NCBI RefSeq assembly: GCF_002160145.1 | Contig: NZ_NFKA01000005.1 | Span: 62,001 to 126,000 of the forward strand | DNA length: 64,000 nt | Direction of reading: 5' to 3' | Source of the DNA: Gemmiger sp. An194 | GTDB taxonomy: Bacteria > Bacillota > Clostridia > Oscillospirales > Ruminococcaceae | Shown here: piece by piece, positions 61,147 through 64,000 of the stretch | Layout of the letters: each line of letters begins with the position of its first letter | Numbering within the stretch: position 1 is the stretch's first letter | The notes under the pieces: model-generated | The model's database searches: none | What the model saw: the letters and a program-made list of their open reading frames with translations, nothing else | Told to the model about the DNA's origin: nothing | Made by a program: the position numbers and the translations under genes

Positions 61147-61905
61147 ATGGAGTATTCCATTCAGGAACTGGCGCGCCTGGCCGGAGTGACCACCCGCACT
61201 CTGCGCTGGTACGATCAGATCGGTCTGCTGAAACCGGGCCGGGTGGCCGAAAGCGGCTACCGCTACTACGGCGATGCCCAGGTGGACCGCCTGCAGGACA
61301 TCCTTTATTACCGCACCCTCGGGGTGGAGCTGGCGCAGATCAAGGAATGCCTGGATGACCCCGCCTTCGACCGGCTTGCCACCCTGCGCAGTCATCTTGC
61401 TGCGCTGGAGACAGAACAGGCTTGTCTGGCCGGGTTGATCCGCTCGGTAAAAGCCACCATCGACGCAGAGGAAAGGAATGAGACGATGAACGACGAACAG
61501 AAATTTGAATGCTTTAAAAAGCAAGCTGTGGCAGAAAATGAAAAGCGCTACGGAAAAGAAATCCGGGAAAAATACGGCGACGCACAGGTGGACCAGGCTA
61601 ACGCCGCCATGATGGGCATGAGCCGGGAGCAGCACGCCACCTGGACCGAACTGGGCGAAACGCTCCAGCAAAAGCTGGAGGATGCGGTGCGCTCCGGCTG
61701 CACACCTGACAGCGAAGAGGGGCGGCAAATCGCCGAGCTGCACCGCCAGTGGCTTACCCAGACCGGCATCCCCTATACCCCGGCCAAGCACCGGGGCATC
61801 GCAGAACTTTATGTGCTGGACGAACGCTTTACCGCCTATTATGACAAGCATCTGCCCGGCTGTGCCCGCTTTCTGCGGGACGCGGTCGTCTGCTGGATTA
61901 AGTAA
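61147..61905 (+). CDS. MerR-family regulator with TipAS-like domain
   Basis: A 252-aa regulator. Residues 1-75 are the MerR winged HTH (YSIQELARLAGVTTRTLRWY, DQIGLLKPGRVAESGYRYY), followed by the dimer coiled coil (to about 112) and a TipAS antibiotic-recognition-like domain (EKRYGKEIREKYGDAQVD; GIPYTPAKHRGIAELYVLDE). TipA proteins bind thiopeptides or other drugs and activate transcription; the ligand here is unknown. GGGAGGG lies 6 nt before the ATG. The 19-bp spacer of its own promoter indicates autoactivation. Confidence 0.93.
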   Translation: MEYSIQELARLAGVTTRTLRWYDQIGLLKPGRVAESGYRYYGDAQVDRLQDILYYRTLGVELAQIKECLDDPAFDRLATLRSHLAALETEQACLAGLIRSVKATIDAEERNETMNDEQKFECFKKQAVAENEKRYGKEIREKYGDAQVDQANAAMMGMSREQHATWTELGETLQQKLEDAVRSGCTPDSEEGRQIAELHRQWLTQTGIPYTPAKHRGIAELYVLDERFTAYYDKHLPGCARFLRDAVVCWIK

Positions 61906-61953
61906 AAGCAAGGGGCTCCCGCCGAATAGCTGGGAGCCCCTTGCTTTTTATAA
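61905..61953. terminator. Bidirectional terminator between merR and GyrI-like gene
   Basis: Arms aaagcaaggggctccc and gggagccccttgcttttta around an 11-nt loop, between convergent genes. Confidence 0.9.
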
Positions 61954-61975
61954 CGTGGTTTATGCAGCTGTGTTT

Positions 61976-62620
61976 TTACAAGCTGATTTTTCTTACCGGG
62001 TGGCGGATCACGGTTTTCAGCCGTTCCGGCTTGCAGCGACGCACATCACTCAGGTAGATTTCATGGTGGAAACGGTTTTGCCCGAAGTCCTCCACATAGC
62101 CCTCTTCCTGCGCATAACGCTGCATGGCAGCCACGGTGGCGGGCTCGTCATCATAAGGCCCGATGTGCATACACTGCACGCAAAGGCCCTCCTCCCAATG
62201 GAGAAATTCCACCGGGGAAAAATCCTGCTGCTTCTTTTCTGTGGCTTCCCGCATCGCCCAGTCGAAGGCATCCCGAGTGACGAACTCCGGCAGTCGAATC
62301 AGAGAAATCCACTGGAAGTCTTGCTTGCGGGAATAGTCCACCCCATGAATGCCATCCTGCCACCACAAACCCTCCAAAGGAGGCACCACATAGTCGAAGT
62401 ATCCCTCCAGTTTGTGGCCGCCCTTTTTGCTCATTTTAATGGTATACGCCACTGCATACAGCAGTCCGATGGCCTGCTTGTATGCGCTGTCCTCTTGGTT
62501 AGGGTCACCTGCACCCCGGACCGCCAGAAAATCCATAGCCGGTACCGTGACAAGCTCCGGCGTTTTCGGTGGCAGGTAAAATTCCTTGTATTCCTTTTTG
62601 TAATCGAAGGGCATGATCAT
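61976..62620 (-). CDS. GyrI-like small-molecule-binding protein
   Basis: A 214-aa protein of the GyrI-like/SbmC-related family. It begins FDYKKEYKEFYLPPKTPELV and has the typical VPAMDFLAVRGAGDPNQEDS and central LEGLWWQDG segments. Relatives bind hydrophobic small molecules and some hydrolyse cyclopropanoid toxins. The start at 62620 overlaps the stop of the TfoX-like gene (ATGA); Met two codons later is an alternative. The pair lies next to a TipAS regulator, but on the opposite strand. Confidence 0.88.
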   Translation of the reverse strand: MIMPFDYKKEYKEFYLPPKTPELVTVPAMDFLAVRGAGDPNQEDSAYKQAIGLLYAVAYTIKMSKKGGHKLEGYFDYVVPPLEGLWWQDGIHGVDYSRKQDFQWISLIRLPEFVTRDAFDWAMREATEKKQQDFSPVEFLHWEEGLCVQCMHIGPYDDEPATVAAMQRYAQEEGYVEDFGQNRFHHEIYLSDVRRCKPERLKTVIRHPVRKISL

Positions 62621-62937
62621 TTCTTCCTCTTCTTCGGCTGCAGCATCAGCGCTTCACAGGTAATTCGAACAAGTTTAGCAAGCTGTTCCCGGTCATCCAC
62701 ATCTTCCACAAGAAAATAGTCCCTTGCCCCTGAATACGGTGGAGCTTTGGGAAGATTCGGAAAGTCAGCCTCGCCCTGGGGCGTGATTTTTACAAACAGC
62801 TGGTCATCACAGATAACGGCAAAGAACACGCCATCGCAAAACAGACCGTACTCCCCGAACATTTTTTTGCTGCGGATGCTCCCCGCCTGCTGAATCTGGT
62901 CCACCACATACTCCACAAAATCCGCATGCGAGGCCAT
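62617..62937 (-). CDS. TfoX/Sxy N-terminal domain protein
   Basis: A 106-aa protein consisting only of the TfoX N-terminal domain (FVEYVVDQIQQAGSIRSKKM, FGEYGLFCDGVFFAVICDDQ, LFVKITPQG) with a basic tail PKKRKK. Full-length TfoX/Sxy regulates competence in Gammaproteobacteria; stand-alone N domains in Firmicutes have no known function. GGAGGG lies 7 nt before the ATG. It is the first gene of a two-gene operon with the GyrI-like protein. Confidence 0.9.
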   Translation of the reverse strand: MASHADFVEYVVDQIQQAGSIRSKKMFGEYGLFCDGVFFAVICDDQLFVKITPQGEADFPNLPKAPPYSGARDYFLVEDVDDREQLAKLVRITCEALMLQPKKRKK

Positions 62938-63014
62938 GGTTAATCCCTCCGTGTATCCACTTACACTTCTGCGCTTTCACACTCTTCAGACTTTATAGCA
63001 ATCATTTCCATATA

Positions 63015-64000
63015 TTATTGCTCCGTATTTCGTCCCTCATAAACTCCCACGTTCATGAAATGTTCAAAATACAGCTTCCAGTCGTCACCGAATGCCATAT
63101 TCAAATCATCGTACTTCTGCCGATATGTTTTTACATTAAACACATTGCTTGATACGCGACCTTCCATCATGCCCCGTGCCACAAAATGTTCCAATGCCAG
63201 ATAGTCATCGCGTTCTGCCATTTGCGCTACATCCGGATTTTCTGCCACATAAACATCATAATCATATACCAGCGAGTAATCAACACCCTGATATACAGTT
63301 ATGTGAAGACTGCCTTCCCAGCTTCCGGCAGTCCGCCCTTCATATCTGCCATTTTCCATATAATGCTTATAGTAGGCCGAAAGGTCGCTTCCAAACGTTT
63401 GATAAAGATCCTGATATTTAGCTCGATACGTATATACATTAAACCGGTCGCTTGCGATTCTGCCTTCAGAAATACCACAGTTTACAAAATGTTCAATCGC
63501 TTTTTCATCGTCGTTGCCGAACGCCGTTTTAATGTCAGGGTTATTATTCAAATATGTATCGAAATCATATATCGAAGAATAATCCACGTTGTTGTATACA
63601 GTTGTCGGATAGGTGGGGTCTGTATCCCGTGCAGTTCTGCCTTCATACCGCCCGACATACAGGTAGTGTTGAAACAGATTAAGCCAGTTTGCGCCATATA
63701 CATCCCGAAGGTCGGAATAACGATTTTGATAGGCTCTCACGTCAAATTCCTTGCTTGCGCAGCGCCCTTCCATCATTCCGCGCACCACAAAATGCTCCAG
63801 TGCCAGATAGTCATTCTTTCCTACTGCCTGCGCCACATCCGGATTTTTGCTCAAGTAATCTTCATAATTGTAAACCGCAGAATAATCCACGCCCTGGTAA
63901 ACCGTTAAGTGCTGGTATGGGTCCGTCAGACGCGCAGTTCGGCCTTCGTTTTTTCCGCTGATTACATAATGCAGATAATATTGTGTAAGATCATTCCCGA
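63015..64000 (-). CDS. Repeat-containing, probably cell-surface protein, C-terminal part (5' end outside window)
   Basis: The frame is open from the right edge to the stop at 63015 (about 327 codons). It is built of roughly 100-residue tandem repeats, each with two half-repeats: VDYSxxYDYDxYxxxNPDVA...HFVxxGMMEGR and FNVxxYRxKYxDLxxAFGxDW...YEGR. Three complete units and part of a fourth are visible. Such Tyr/Gly-rich repeats occur in secreted Clostridia proteins fused to hydrolases or amidases, so a surface role is inferred; any enzyme part would lie upstream. GC content is clearly lower than in the rest of the window. A GTG at 63890 is internal, not the start. Confidence 0.82.
   Translation of the reverse strand, partial: GNDLTQYYLHYVISGKNEGRTARLTDPYQHLTVYQGVDYSAVYNYEDYLSKNPDVAQAVGKNDYLALEHFVVRGMMEGRCASKEFDVRAYQNRYSDLRDVYGANWLNLFQHYLYVGRYEGRTARDTDPTYPTTVYNNVDYSSIYDFDTYLNNNPDIKTAFGNDDEKAIEHFVNCGISEGRIASDRFNVYTYRAKYQDLYQTFGSDLSAYYKHYMENGRYEGRTAGSWEGSLHITVYQGVDYSLVYDYDVYVAENPDVAQMAERDDYLALEHFVARGMMEGRVSSNVFNVKTYRQKYDDLNMAFGDDWKLYFEHFMNVGVYEGRNTEQ

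Noticed and set aside
63015-64000. Regularly spaced repeats as a possible CRISPR array
   Set aside because: The repeats are coding, about 300 bp long, diverged at synonymous positions and keep one open frame.

Overview
The window looks like chromosome of a high-GC gut Firmicute of the Oscillospiraceae/Ruminococcaceae type (Faecalibacterium-, Gemmiger- or Subdoligranulum-like). This is an inference from gene content: ThyX instead of ThyA, ECF RibU under an FMN riboswitch, MetK under a SAM-I riboswitch, RecD2, LarBCE, a GPH sugar symporter with a GH2 enzyme, consensus AGGAGG ribosome sites and sigma-A promoters. No rRNA, CRISPR array, insertion sequence or prophage was found. One tRNA gene (Pro, anticodon GGG) is present.

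Layout. 1-4.7 kb: 3' end of guaB, then a leftward serC-serA-DUF1015 operon. 4.7-10.6 kb: an acyl-ACP thioesterase and a beta-galactosidase/GPH symporter pair with a divergent AraC regulator whose frame is broken by one base. 10.7-15.4 kb: a small membrane protein and a leftward potABCD polyamine operon with a 188-nt structured leader. 15.4-23.7 kb: a leftward eight-gene block of a Nik/Dpp-type ABC importer followed directly by larE-larB-larC, so metal import and nickel-pincer cofactor synthesis appear to be one transcription unit; no larA is in the window. 23.7-29 kb: an unrecognised membrane protein, a small hypothetical, tRNA-Pro, an XRE-type membrane regulator, a coiled-coil protein and a flavin-reductase-like protein. 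29-34.2 kb: sugar-type ABC permeases with a divergent lipoprotein binding protein and two proteins resembling efflux membrane-fusion and MacB/FtsX subunits, but no ATPase.

34.2-42.6 kb: a leftward housekeeping run pcrA-thyX-tmk-DUF2156-GNAT-mltG-U32 (tRNA hydroxylase). 42.7-48.4 kb: MATE exporter, recD2, comFC and an MreB-family gene, all leftward. 48.4-51.2 kb: a NimA-like flavoprotein and a YeiH/LysR divergent pair. 51.2-53.7 kb: metK and ribU, each with a complete riboswitch, terminator and promoter. 53.7-59 kb: MscS channel, HAD phosphatase, dTDP-4-dehydrorhamnose reductase-like protein coupled to a dicarboxylate/amino-acid symporter, and DUF3737. 59.2-63 kb: MarR/MFS divergent pair with repeated operators, a MerR-TipAS regulator with a 19-bp promoter spacer, GyrI-like and TfoX-like proteins. 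63-64 kb: 3' part of a lower-GC repeat-containing protein that runs off the right edge.

The most interesting signal is the combined metal-import and LarE/B/C operon with a candidate attenuator leader, a LarE carrying three cysteines, an exceptionally His-rich LarC and an HPHGHGW tail on the binding protein. Second is the potABCD leader, which can sequester its own ribosome-binding site and carries a T-box-like GGGTGGTACC element. Long open frames antisense to the real genes are abundant because of the high GC and were left out.
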